Counted from the stretch's first letter, positions 7,053 to 14,407 are shown. The stretch is 16,467 bases of DNA from Candidatus Thiodiazotropha taylori (GCA_019100305.1 JAHRHW010000047.1:1-16467), one strand, 5' to 3'. Made by a program: numbers and translations. The notes: a model not told the origin generated them from the letters alone.

Positions 7053-7466
7053 ATGTCCATCTTCAAGATATTTGATACCGCAGCAACCGGCATGAGCGCC
7101 CAGACACTGCGCATGAATCTTGTCGCCAGCAACATGGCCAATGCGGATGCGGTCAGTAGCAGTCTTGATGAGACCTATCGTGCCAGACAGCCGGTGTTTC
7201 AGACCATGCTCGATCAGTTCAATCCGGATGCGGTTGCCCATGGGGTGCGCATGGCCGGTGTGGTGGAGAGTGATGCACCGCTGATTCAGGAGCATGCACC
7301 GGACCATCCACTGGCCAATGAAGAGGGTTATATCTTCCGTTCCAACGTCAATATGGTTGAAGAGATGGCCAATATGCTCTCAGCCTCCCGTTCCTACCAG
7401 AGCAATGTGGAAGTGGCGAACTCCGCCAAGCAGTTGCTGCTGGCCACCCTGCGTATGGGTCAATAA
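7053..7466 (+). CDS. flgC: FlgC, proximal rod protein
   Basis: FlgC is the second proximal rod subunit. The 137 residues begin SIFKIFDTAATGMSAQTLRM followed by NLVASNMANAD, the rod-family N-terminal segment. The middle contains YRARQPVF, and the C-terminus has NVNMVEEMANMLSASRSYQSN and a final amphipathic helix ending LLLATLRMGQ. All match FlgC in order and length. The start is 2 bp past flgB with AAGGGTG as ribosome binding site inside the flgB end, indicating coupled translation. Its stop overlaps the ribosome binding site of flgD. Confidence 0.5.
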   Translation: MSIFKIFDTAATGMSAQTLRMNLVASNMANADAVSSSLDETYRARQPVFQTMLDQFNPDAVAHGVRMAGVVESDAPLIQEHAPDHPLANEEGYIFRSNVNMVEEMANMLSASRSYQSNVEVANSAKQLLLATLRMGQ

Positions 7467-7476
7467 GGAGACCGTT

Positions 7477-8157
7477 ATGACAACCGGCATCGTATCCGCC
7501 TACAACCAATATGAAGATATTGGTCTGGTCAGAGAGCCAGAGAACAATCAGTCCGAACAGGGACAACTCGGCCTGGAAGACTTTATGAATCTACTCGTCA
7601 CCGAGCTGACCCATCAGGATCCTTTCAAGCCGATGGAGAACTCCGAGATGGCCACCCAGGTCTCTCAATTTGCCACCGTATCCGGGATCGGCGATCTCAA
7701 TGATTCGTTCAACGATCTGCGTGGCGCTTTGACCTCCAACCAGGCCCTGCAGGCAGCCAGTCTGGTCGGCCGGGATGTACTGGTTGAGAGCAATGTTGGT
7801 GTTTTGAGCGAAGGCGAGACCGTACAGGGCAGCCTGGTGCTGCCGGCCTCGGCCAGCAACATCACCCTGCGGGTTACCAACAGTGCCGGTGAATTGGTGC
7901 GGGAGCTGCCTTTGGGTACTCATGAAGCGGGTAACCTCTCCTTCAGCTGGGACGGCTATGACGATGCCGGTCACTATGCGGGGGACGGCTTCTACCAGAT
8001 TACCGCCACCGCCAGCGTCGATGATGCAGAGATGGCACCCACCGTATTGGTATCGGCTCAGGTGGAGAGCGTCAATCTGGGTGGTTCAGGCGGTATCCAA
8101 CTCAACCTGGACGGCCTGGGGCAGATCTCCATGAATGACGTGGTGCAGATTCAATAA
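7477..8157 (+). CDS. flgD: FlgD, hook assembly scaffold (hook cap)
   Basis: FlgD caps the growing hook and is needed for FlgE polymerisation; it is later replaced by FlgK. From ATG 7477 the protein has 226 residues. The N-terminal region LGLEDFMNLLVTELTHQDPF and KPMENSEMATQVSQFATVSG is the diagnostic FlgD signature. The C-terminal half is the FlgD Ig-like/tudor part (GELVRELPLGTHEAGNLSFSWDG, then GDGFYQI). An AAGGAG ribosome binding site overlaps the flgC stop, 6 nt before ATG, and decides the start; the open frame continues upstream but there it only overlaps flgC. It is followed by flgE after 60 bp. Confidence 0.5.
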   Translation: MTTGIVSAYNQYEDIGLVREPENNQSEQGQLGLEDFMNLLVTELTHQDPFKPMENSEMATQVSQFATVSGIGDLNDSFNDLRGALTSNQALQAASLVGRDVLVESNVGVLSEGETVQGSLVLPASASNITLRVTNSAGELVRELPLGTHEAGNLSFSWDGYDDAGHYAGDGFYQITATASVDDAEMAPTVLVSAQVESVNLGGSGGIQLNLDGLGQISMNDVVQIQ

Positions 8158-8217
8158 GCAGAAGGTTTTTAGATTGGATGGGCGGTGTCCATTCAGTGAA
8201 TAGACAGGAGAAAAAAG

Positions 8218-9492
8218 ATGGCATTTCGTATCGCACTGAGTGGTCTGGATGCAGCTTCCACCGACCTGGAAGTTACTGGACACAATATCGCAAACGCCAG
8301 TACCGTTGGTTTTAAACAGTCCCGCGCCGAGTTTGCAGATATCTATGCCAATTCGATCAGCGATGTGAGCAGTTCGGTGCCAGGTCGTGGTGTGAGGGTA
8401 ACCCGGGTTGCCCAGCAGTTCTCCCAGGGCAGTACTGAGTTCACCTCCAACAATCTGGATATGGCAATCAATGGTGAGGGTTTCTTCATCATGGAAGACT
8501 CAGCCGGTGATCGAGCCTATACCAGGGCCGGGGCATTCTCTGTGGATCGTGATGGCAACGTGGTTGATCAGACCGGCTCCAGGCTGCAGGTTTTTCCACG
8601 CATCGGTACCACAGGCAGCCTGTTCAATACCGGTTCAACCATTGATCTCAACCTGCCCGTGGTATCCGGTACACCGCAGACCACATCCAGTATCGAAGCG
8701 ACTCTCAATCTGAGTGCTTCGGAACAGCCTCCTGCAGTGACCCTGGATCCGACTGCGGCGACATTTACCTTTCCGCCGGATCCTCTGAGTTACAACCACT
8801 CAACAGCTACCACCATTTATGATTCACTGGGTACGGCTCATACGGCCACGATGTTCTATGTCAAAGTGACGGACAATCAGTGGAACGCCTTCACTTTTGT
8901 AGATGGCAATAACGTCACCGTGGGTGGTAATGCCTTTGCTGATGTCCAGTTCACCAACACCGGGGCCCTGGCGGTCAGTACCGGTGATGTGGATGCCCTG
9001 GGTAATGTGCTTATCGACGACTTCAACCCGGGTGGTGGCGCAGCAGATATCAGTGGATTGACCTTTAACTACAGCGCAACCTCCCAGTTCGGCTCCGGCT
9101 TCGCGGTCAACGAACTCTCCCAGGATGGATTTACATCCGGCCGACTCAGCGGTGTGGATGTGGATGATTCAGGGATTGTCTTCGCCCGTTTCACCAACGG
9201 TCAATCGGAACCTCTGGGTAAGATCGCGCTAGCCCGTTTTTCCAATACACAGGGCTTGCGCCAGATTGGCGACACCGGTTGGGCGGAATCCTTCGCTTCT
9301 GGTGATGTGCAAGTCGGTGAAGCCGGAACCAGTAGTTTTGGATTGATTCAATCCGGCGCGCTGGAAAACTCCAATGTGGATCTGGCGAAACAGTTGGTGA
9401 ATCTGATTACTGCGCAACGTAACTTCCAGGCGAATGCGCAGGTGATCACCACCGCAGATGCGGTAACCCAGACCGTTATCAATATCAGATAG
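8218..9492 (+). CDS. flgE: FlgE, flagellar hook protein
   Basis: FlgE polymerises into the universal joint between rod and filament. The 424 residues carry the N-terminal hook-family helix (FRIALSGLDAASTDLEVTGHNIANASTVGFKQSR), the FlgE domain with NNLDMAINGEGFF and YTRAGAFSVDRDG, a variable surface domain in the middle, and the C-terminal GALENSNVDLAKQLVNLIT plus AQRNFQANAQVI helix. The length is usual for gammaproteobacterial FlgE. AGGAG lies 8 nt before ATG. A short inverted repeat (8187-8205) sits directly in front of this ribosome binding site. It is the last flagellar gene in the window: flgF, flgG and the rest do not follow, which is unusual. Confidence 0.5.
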   Translation: MAFRIALSGLDAASTDLEVTGHNIANASTVGFKQSRAEFADIYANSISDVSSSVPGRGVRVTRVAQQFSQGSTEFTSNNLDMAINGEGFFIMEDSAGDRAYTRAGAFSVDRDGNVVDQTGSRLQVFPRIGTTGSLFNTGSTIDLNLPVVSGTPQTTSSIEATLNLSASEQPPAVTLDPTAATFTFPPDPLSYNHSTATTIYDSLGTAHTATMFYVKVTDNQWNAFTFVDGNNVTVGGNAFADVQFTNTGALAVSTGDVDALGNVLIDDFNPGGGAADISGLTFNYSATSQFGSGFAVNELSQDGFTSGRLSGVDVDDSGIVFARFTNGQSEPLGKIALARFSNTQGLRQIGDTGWAESFASGDVQVGEAGTSSFGLIQSGALENSNVDLAKQLVNLITAQRNFQANAQVITTADAVTQTVINIR

Positions 9493-9520
9493 TCCTCACT
9501 TCTGATTGACTATCCAGGTT

Positions 9521-9548
9521 CGTAGGGTGCGGAATATTGCACCCTACG
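9521..9548. repeat. REP-like perfect inverted repeat at the end of the flg block
   Basis: CGTAGGGTGC (9521-9530) and GCACCCTACG (9539-9548) are exact inverse complements separated by 8 bases. It lies between the convergent flgE and alpha/beta hydrolase genes and could act as a bidirectional, U-tract-poor terminator. Sequences with a GTAGGGTGC arm recur as dispersed extragenic repeats in many proteobacteria. Copy number elsewhere cannot be seen here. Confidence 0.5.
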
Positions 9549-9599
9549 TCCGGTCAGCCGAATGCCCCACCGAGTCCCTGGCTATCTTCACTCCCTTAT

Positions 9600-10484
9600 C
9601 TACTGATTCGATTTGATCAAGAAATGTCCGATGCTGGTGGCTACCTCGGCATTTTGCAAGATGCGCATGTGACCGAGTCCTCGGGTTATCTGGAGTTGGC
9701 TCTCCTTCCAGACGGTGTGTACCGCTCTGCCGTTGGAGACCGGGATATATCGATCCCGTGAGTCATGAATGATCAAGCCTGGAATGTCAGCACGACGAAC
9801 CCATTCCTGCATGGACAACCTGGACCACATCTTTTCACCAAATCGCTGCTCAAGACGGCGTCTCACCTGATGGGTTACCGCACTGTTCATTCCCAGGATG
9901 TTGGTGAACTGCTGCAACAGGGTAGTGACGTCCTTGGGCGGTGAAATACAGACCACCGAGCTCGCACTGGCACCGTTTGCAATTGCATGCATTGCGCACA
10001 TGCAACCAAAGGAGTGAGCAACGACTGCTGTATCTCCTCCGGACTCCTGCAGCAGTTGAGTGATAACACCACTGATTTCAATGATGTCTGTGCTGTTACC
10101 AGAAGAGTGACCATGTCCAGGTGCATCAAATGCGGTGACCTGAAAACCCTGATCCACCAGTGCCTCCACCAGAAAGGTCATCTGTCCGGCATTGCCGTTC
10201 CAGCCGTGAGTCAGCAGTACCGGCGCACCCTCTCCCCATCGATAGATACAGACAGACTTATCTGCAAACTTTCTGACTTCAGTGCTGGCCTGCTTCAGCA
10301 CCCGTTGCTCTTCAACGGTCACGCATCGATGCTGGGTACGATACCAGAGGAGTGTGGCCAATCGTCCAGCCAGATAGGGCGATATCCGTGTCAGGGCGGA
10401 GAACGCAATCTGAATCGGTGTGCGTTTGTGCTTGATTTTACGTTTGCAGGGCGCGGAAAGCAGTTGTGTGGTCGTTAGGGGCAT
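9600..10484 (-). CDS. alpha/beta-fold hydrolase
   Basis: The 294-residue protein is a serine hydrolase of unknown substrate. A basic N-terminal segment of about 75 residues, without a clear signal peptide, precedes the fold. The oxyanion-hole strand is VLLTHGWNGNAG (89-100), and the conserved FDAPGHGHSS lies at 119-128. The nucleophile elbow is AHSFG with Ser158. The likely acid is Asp244 in HDSRDRYIP, and the base His272 in GLGHMRIL, so the triad is complete. GAGGAGAA lies about 6 nt before the ATG. It is divergent from the AraC-family gene with 105 bp between starts, suggesting that regulator controls it. Esterase, lipase or amidase activity cannot be distinguished. Confidence 0.5.
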   Translation of the reverse strand: MPLTTTQLLSAPCKRKIKHKRTPIQIAFSALTRISPYLAGRLATLLWYRTQHRCVTVEEQRVLKQASTEVRKFADKSVCIYRWGEGAPVLLTHGWNGNAGQMTFLVEALVDQGFQVTAFDAPGHGHSSGNSTDIIEISGVITQLLQESGGDTAVVAHSFGCMCAMHAIANGASASSVVCISPPKDVTTLLQQFTNILGMNSAVTHQVRRRLEQRFGEKMWSRLSMQEWVRRADIPGLIIHDSRDRYIPVSNGRAVHTVWKESQLQITRGLGHMRILQNAEVATSIGHFLIKSNQ

Positions 10485-10542
10485 CTTCGTTCTCCTCGGG
10501 TCAAATTGTCGGTGTTGAAAAAAATATAGCCCTGGTCTAGGG

Positions 10543-10579
10543 TGTCAGTAAGAGTCATAAATGACATTTTTAATGCCAT
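10543..10579. promoter_or_regulatory. candidate operator in the hydrolase/araC divergent region
   Basis: GTCAT-AA-ATGAC (10554-10565) is a near-palindrome. It overlaps a direct repeat ATGACAT (10561-10567) and ATGCCAT (10573-10579) spaced 12 bases start to start. A TGTCA at 10543-10547 mirrors the TGACA at 10562-10566. Repeats of this size close to the regulator's own start are typical of AraC-family binding, but no consensus is available to test it. Confidence 0.5.
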
Positions 10580-10589
10580 ATTCGCCATT

Positions 10590-11630
10590 ATGAAAAACAC
10601 CGTTTGCGTCGCCGTTGTCGTGATAGAAGAGTGCATGGCCTCGGCCATCGCCGGTTCCATCGATATGCTTTACGCTGCCAACCGGATCATTGAGGCGATG
10701 GGCAAACGGCACTTGCCCCGATTCGAGTGGAAAGTGGTTTCCGTCTCAGGTCGGCCGGTAAAGACAGGCAATGGCATGCTGCAGGCGGTGGATTGCAGCC
10801 TGAAAGGGATAGATCATGTGGATGTGGTCTACATTCCCGGAATGTCGGTCATCGATGAGACCCGCCTGGTCAGCATCCTTGAAAACAACCGGCCGCTGGT
10901 CAACTGGCTGACCAGTCTCGCCACCGGGAAGAGCTTGATCACCAGCAGTTGTACCGGCAGTTTTTTCGTCGCCGAAGCCGGTTTGTTACACGACAAGCAA
11001 GCCACCACTGGCTGGCCTGTGGAAGGTCTGTTTGCGGCCCGATATCCGGATATCCGGTTGCAGAGCAGTGAGTTGCTGGTGGCCGCGGGGTCCATCATCA
11101 GCGCCGGCGCCTCCACCTCCTATCAGGACTTGATGCTGGAAGTCATTCGACGTTTCAGCAATAGCCGGGTTGCTCATTTGACTGCCCGTTACCTGTTGCT
11201 CGACAGCAGTCGACACTCGCAGGCCGCCTTTCGTGTCAGCAGCGTGCGTAAATATGACGACCCGGTGGTGACCAAGGCCCATGAGCTGATGCAGAAGAAC
11301 CTGAGTGATCCGCAACCGGTTCCTGAGCTTGCCGCACATCTGAATGTCAGTGACAGGACACTGATCCGGCGCTTTAAAAGTGCCACGGGTCAGGGACCCA
11401 TTGCCTGTTTGCAAAACTTAAGGATCGACCGGGCCAAGTGGCTGCTTGAGAGTACCGGCAAGTCGCACGAAAGTGTTGCCAACAGCGTGGGTTATACGGA
11501 CATCAGTTCCTTCAGGCGTCTGTTCAAGCGCACCATCGGCATGACCATGGGTGAATATCGAAAGCGTTTCAGAAACAGACGCCAGACTGGAAGGTCGTCC
11601 ACGTTACATAGATCTCGAAAGATCGCCTGA
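10590..11630 (+). CDS. GlxA-family transcriptional regulator (DJ-1/PfpI-like domain plus AraC HTH)
   Basis: From ATG 10590 the protein has 346 residues. Residues 1 to about 190 form a glutamine-amidotransferase-like DJ-1/PfpI domain: an N-terminal VAVVVIEECMASAIAGSIDML strand-helix and the nucleophile-elbow cysteine Cys121 in SSCTGSFFVAEAGLL. The ATTGW at 138-142 stands where many relatives have TTHW, so the domain is probably a ligand sensor and not an enzyme. Residues about 225-328 form the AraC double helix-turn-helix (VPELAAHLNVSDRTLIRRFK, then VANSVGYTDISSFRRLFKR). I preferred ATG 10590 to the upstream GTG 10542 because it gives the normal N-terminus of the family; neither has a strong ribosome binding site. 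The divergent hydrolase is the obvious target. The effector is unknown. Confidence 0.5.
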   Translation: MKNTVCVAVVVIEECMASAIAGSIDMLYAANRIIEAMGKRHLPRFEWKVVSVSGRPVKTGNGMLQAVDCSLKGIDHVDVVYIPGMSVIDETRLVSILENNRPLVNWLTSLATGKSLITSSCTGSFFVAEAGLLHDKQATTGWPVEGLFAARYPDIRLQSSELLVAAGSIISAGASTSYQDLMLEVIRRFSNSRVAHLTARYLLLDSSRHSQAAFRVSSVRKYDDPVVTKAHELMQKNLSDPQPVPELAAHLNVSDRTLIRRFKSATGQGPIACLQNLRIDRAKWLLESTGKSHESVANSVGYTDISSFRRLFKRTIGMTMGEYRKRFRNRRQTGRSSTLHRSRKIA

Positions 11631-11915
11631 CGGGGTGGCAGTCTACCGAATGCGCGGAGATCACCAGATGGCGAATTGGTACGATCTTCGCTCATCAAGA
11701 GCTGCAATATCTGATCGATTTCCAGGTAATCACTCCTCTGTTTGAGCTCGCCAGACTTGGCTGTAATGGTGTTGCGAAAAAGAGGATTGAAGACATCCGT
11801 AGAGTGTCGGAGTTTTTTACACTTAAGTGATGGATTAACGAAAAAACAGAGCGATTTAGTAATTATTTTCCTATTAGTATCTCGTGTTACGTGTAAATAC
11901 AGTAAGTTATGAATT
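11631..11915. other. non-coding stretch before the PEP-CTERM gene
   Basis: No credible gene is seen. The open frames here (minus strand 11492-11953, plus strand 11551-11745) overlap the regulator's 3' end and show no family resemblance. From about 11800 the sequence becomes AT-rich, and it contains the perfect palindrome CACTTAAGTG at 11820-11829 and TTAC-GT-GTAA at 11887-11896. Both lie upstream of the sigma-54 promoter and are plausible activator sites. Confidence 0.5.
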
Positions 11916-11932
11916 TTGGCAACGTATTTGCA
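11916..11932 (+). promoter_or_regulatory. sigma-54 (RpoN) promoter for the PEP-CTERM gene
   Basis: TTGGCAACGTATTTGCA matches TTGGCAC-N5-TTGCA, with GG (11918-11919) and GC (11930-11931) 10 bases apart and a full TTTGCA at -12. The predicted start near 11943 lies about 33 nt before the ATG at 11976. Sigma-54 with the PrsK/PrsR pair is known to control many PEP-CTERM genes, so the element fits the gene type. Confidence 0.5.
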
Positions 11933-11975
11933 TTGTGTACTGGAATAGAGCAATCGATACTTGGGTAACGACCAA

Positions 11976-12590
11976 ATGAACAGATTTCAAAGTCTTGCTG
12001 CAGTTTGTCTGCTGACTGTCAGTGGATTTGCGCACAGCAATTTAATTGTTAACGGTGGTTTTGAGTCACCTGGTATTACCAGTGGATGGACCTACGGAGC
12101 GGATCCCTCAGGGGGTTGGCAGGGCGACAATATTGAAGTCTGGGCCTCCGGCTTTCTGGGTGTTGATTCTTACCAAGGCAGTCAGCATGGTGAATTGAAT
12201 GCCCACTCCTACGATGGAACCGCGTGGAGCATTTATCAATCTTTCGGCTCCGTATTGTCCGAAGTGTATGACATCAGTTTCGCTTATCGTGCCAGACGGA
12301 ACAGCTTGGAAGCCTTTCGAGTCACTTTGCAAGATGACAGTGGTACCATCCTGGATCAACTCGTTGATGATCATGTTACCGGTCAATGGAACTACTTTGC
12401 GGACAGTTTTCTGGGTACCGGTAATGAAATTACTTTGACCTTTACCTCAGTCACCCCGACAGCAGGCACTGTAGGCAATTTTCTCGATGCGGTTGAAGTG
12501 ACGAATGTGCCTGAACCTTCAACCCTGGCGCTGTTTGGTGTCGGTTTGGCTGGACTGGGTTACAGATCCCGTCGGCGCAAACAAGCCTAA
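11976..12590 (+). CDS. PEP-CTERM sorting domain protein with DUF642/CBM-like domain
   Basis: The 204-residue exported protein has a signal peptide (FQSLAAVCLLTVSGFAHS). The mature protein starts NLIVNGGFE, the hallmark opening of galactose-binding-like jelly-roll domains. It continues through a beta-rich domain (WQGDNIEVWASGF, AWSIYQSFGSV, YDISFAYRARR, LDAVEV) that may bind polysaccharide. The C-terminus is a textbook PEP-CTERM: VPEPSTLALFGVGLAGLGYRS (residues 178-198) followed by RRRK. It is expected to be cleaved by an exosortase and released or anchored with exopolysaccharide; the exosortase is not in this window. I chose ATG 11976 because it gives a standard signal peptide; the frame also opens at TTG 11961. 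It is a single-gene unit with its own sigma-54 promoter and a strong terminator. Confidence 0.5.
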   Translation: MNRFQSLAAVCLLTVSGFAHSNLIVNGGFESPGITSGWTYGADPSGGWQGDNIEVWASGFLGVDSYQGSQHGELNAHSYDGTAWSIYQSFGSVLSEVYDISFAYRARRNSLEAFRVTLQDDSGTILDQLVDDHVTGQWNYFADSFLGTGNEITLTFTSVTPTAGTVGNFLDAVEVTNVPEPSTLALFGVGLAGLGYRSRRRKQA

Positions 12591-12616
12591 ACCAACCTCC
12601 GAAACCTTGTGATGGG

Positions 12617-12648
12617 AATCCAGCTTCTTCTGAAGCTGGATTTTTTTT
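12617..12648 (+). terminator. strong intrinsic terminator of the PEP-CTERM gene
   Basis: AATCCAGCTTC (12617-12627) and GAAGCTGGATT (12632-12642) form a perfect 11-bp stem with a TTCT loop, followed by eight T (12641-12648). It starts 27 bp after the stop codon. Confidence 0.5.
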
Positions 12649-12728
12649 GCAAGTTTAGGCGGTACTGCTAAGCAACCAGCTAAGCCTATTCGTCCCGCGA
12701 TTCAACTGTCTTATATTTATACTCTAAG

Positions 12729-12737
12729 TGTTAATAT
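12729..12737 (+). promoter_or_regulatory. candidate extended -10 promoter for the structured leader
   Basis: TG-T-TAATAT is an extended -10 type element; an overlapping TATAAA lies at 12735-12740. No good -35 is seen, as is common with extended -10 promoters. The predicted transcript start, about 12744-12747, coincides with the first base-paired segment of the structured region downstream. Confidence 0.5.
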
Positions 12738-12740
12738 AAA

Positions 12741-12850
12741 GCCCGTTACAGGGACCTCCATCAACGCTATCGGTAATCCTGTGAGCGCCTAGGCTGGGCA
12801 GGTGTCAGATGGCGGTCCTACCGTCTCAAGAGAGTCAGCCGGTAACCTAT
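12741..12850 (+). ncRNA. candidate structured leader RNA or riboswitch-like element, unidentified
   Basis: The region folds strongly on inspection. GGACC-t-CCATC (12752-12762) pairs with GATGG-c-GGTCC (12808-12818): 10 pairs around one mismatch. An outer stem GTTAC (12745-12749) with GTAAC (12842-12846) encloses it. Inside the main stem, CGCT (12765-12768) can pair with AGCG (12784-12787), or CCTG (12778-12781) with CAGG (12799-12802). CTC-AAGA-GAG (12826-12835) is a small hairpin in the 3' part. CGGTA in the main loop (12771-12775) can pair with TACCG (12819-12823) just outside the main stem, which would make a pseudoknot. It ends about 20 nt before a membrane-protein start. It does not match the conserved cores of the cyclic-di-GMP, TPP, SAM, glycine or cobalamin riboswitches that I know. 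No U-tract follows, so any control would more likely act on translation. It could instead be an independent small RNA. Confidence 0.5.
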
Positions 12851-12869
12851 TCTTTAAATATGGTGAGAT

Positions 12870-13241
12870 ATGAGTAAGCCGACAATTATCCTATGGAGTA
12901 TTTTAAGTTTCATCATATCGGGGATCTACGTCTTTTACGGCTTAATGATGTTGCAAGTTGAACAGTTGCCTGCACTACCATTTATTGTCGCTTCAATGGC
13001 ATTTGGCTATGGATTGATAACGATATATTTATTGTCACTTGCTTGGACAAAAACCGATAAAAGTCTAGTGCAAATGACCAAGTATATCGCTTTGACCATG
13101 TTGGTTGCTCAGATTGTTCTTACTCTTGTGACTGGGAAGACAAGTGGTCTTGAGTGGCTTGGTATTCTGATTATGTCACTCATGATCGGTATAAACTGGT
13201 ACTCAATTAAGAGTGTTGCAGAATACCACAACCAGGTTTAA
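12870..13241 (+). CDS. small four-helix integral membrane protein, unknown function
   Basis: The 123 residues are almost entirely membrane: predicted helices at about 6-26, 36-58, 70-88 and 95-112, with short polar loops (WTKTDKS, VTGKTSG). No signal peptide, catalytic motif or metal motif is visible, and I do not recognise the family. A GGTGAG lies unusually close (about 3 nt) to the ATG. Codon use is more AT-rich than in the flagellar genes. The preceding structured leader may regulate it. It is convergent with the next gene, 111 bp away; that gap shows no clear terminator. Confidence 0.5.
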   Translation: MSKPTIILWSILSFIISGIYVFYGLMMLQVEQLPALPFIVASMAFGYGLITIYLLSLAWTKTDKSLVQMTKYIALTMLVAQIVLTLVTGKTSGLEWLGILIMSLMIGINWYSIKSVAEYHNQV

Positions 13242-13352
13242 CTATTGAGTCGCTGTGTTAATAAATCTTGTGCTGGCCGATTGGTCTGCTGTTTGTAGGT
13301 CCCGTCATTCGAGAATCTACCATCGTAAAGACTCCTGATCTGAATAGATAAG

Positions 13353-14270
13353 TTATTTATCGGCATTAGTCGGTCTTCGGCTCTTGAACTGTTCGCACAA
13401 AGACAAGTACTTTTTTGTGCTGCTTGGCATCGATGTTCTCGCACGGGTAATATCTGCGATCAGCTCAACACCCTGTTCCAGCATGTAGCGGGTATCGAAT
13501 TCATCCAAGATGCCGTTCTCGATTTTTGATGCTGCATGTTCGGCTGTGGAGTTGGTTATGGCTTCTCCAGCTACGACGAATTCTACCCAGGCGTCAAAGA
13601 TGTCGGAGTCGGTTCTGAGAATCTCGCACTTTCGGCGTGCCATACAGGCATAGTGTCTGACCTTCGATTCCATCTCCTGGGGGGCGTGGTTGTTCCGCAG
13701 ACATCCGATCATGTGGTCGGCGACCTCATCAATGTTCTGCATAGTGAGTGCGATCTTCACATAGCGGGATTGGTAGAAATCCTCGATCGACATGACAAAG
13801 GCTTTGAACGGTTCGCCCCATAGCTCGTCGATTCCCTCATCGCCATTTCGGTGGCGGGCCAGCTTGCCAAGTTCAAGCGCCTCCTGCAGGCACTCTCCGC
13901 AGGTTCGCATCAACTCATTGTCGGGCTTAATATGAACACCACAGGCTTCCAGTTCGACCAGCTCATTAAAGATATCTGCCGCTCGATTGAACAGAGCACC
14001 AGCCAACATTGCGCTTCTTACCCGCTTCTTTCCGGGATCTGTTTCAATCTCGTAATCTGTACGAACCTTGTCGAGCAGACGTCCAGGGATATTGATTCCA
14101 TGCTCCATATGGTTGAACAAACGACGGGTCAGGGATTGGATCAGCAGTTTTTTGTCAGACAGGTTATCCACAGGGGCATGGTAGCGTTTGATCCAATAAC
14201 CGTCGTAGAAAATACGCTCCACGCCGTCTATGACTTTCATGCTGCCGTTCTGTGGGGTTTCGTCATTCAT
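13353..14270 (-). CDS. conserved-looking soluble protein, unknown function
   Basis: The 305-residue protein lacks a signal peptide and membrane segments and is rich in charged residues and helix-forming stretches. Codon use and uninterrupted length support a real gene. An N-terminal DGVERIFYDGYWIKRYHAP could be a small beta element, followed by a long helical array (LLIQSLTRRLFNHMEHG, LAGALFNRAADIFNELVEL, CGECLQEALELGKLAR). The helical pattern could suggest a repeat fold such as TPR-like or a HEPN-type bundle, but no signature motif is present. Cysteines in CGEC and HYACMARRKCE are not spaced like a zinc site. No strong ribosome binding site precedes the ATG. It is divergent from the cupin gene with 137 AT-rich bases between. 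I cannot assign a function. Confidence 0.5.
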   Translation of the reverse strand: MNDETPQNGSMKVIDGVERIFYDGYWIKRYHAPVDNLSDKKLLIQSLTRRLFNHMEHGINIPGRLLDKVRTDYEIETDPGKKRVRSAMLAGALFNRAADIFNELVELEACGVHIKPDNELMRTCGECLQEALELGKLARHRNGDEGIDELWGEPFKAFVMSIEDFYQSRYVKIALTMQNIDEVADHMIGCLRNNHAPQEMESKVRHYACMARRKCEILRTDSDIFDAWVEFVVAGEAITNSTAEHAASKIENGILDEFDTRYMLEQGVELIADITRARTSMPSSTKKYLSLCEQFKSRRPTNADK

Positions 14271-14350
14271 GTTGATTGCTATTTGTTTTTACTATCAGAA
14301 GTTATCTAACAAAAGAGTGACAAAATAATAGATTATTTTAGTCGGAATTG

Positions 14351-14379
14351 TTGATTCAGCTATGTATGACTAATATACA
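14351..14379 (+). promoter_or_regulatory. candidate sigma-70 promoter for the cupin gene
   Basis: TTGATT (14351-14356), 17 bases, TATACA (14374-14379). Each hexamer matches four of six consensus positions with ideal spacing. The predicted start near 14386 leaves about 22 nt containing GGGAGAG before the ATG. Confidence 0.5.
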
Positions 14380-14407
14380 GAGATAGCGTGTTGGGAGAGT
14401 ATGAAAT

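Noticed and set aside
11492..11953. 153-residue minus-strand open frame overlapping the regulator's 3' end.
   Set aside because: About 140 bp is antisense to the conserved AraC domain; composition is unlike a protein and no ribosome binding site is present.
13851..14309. 152-residue plus-strand open frame antisense to the unknown 305-residue gene.
   Set aside because: It lies almost wholly opposite a longer frame with better codon structure; the composition looks like a shadow.
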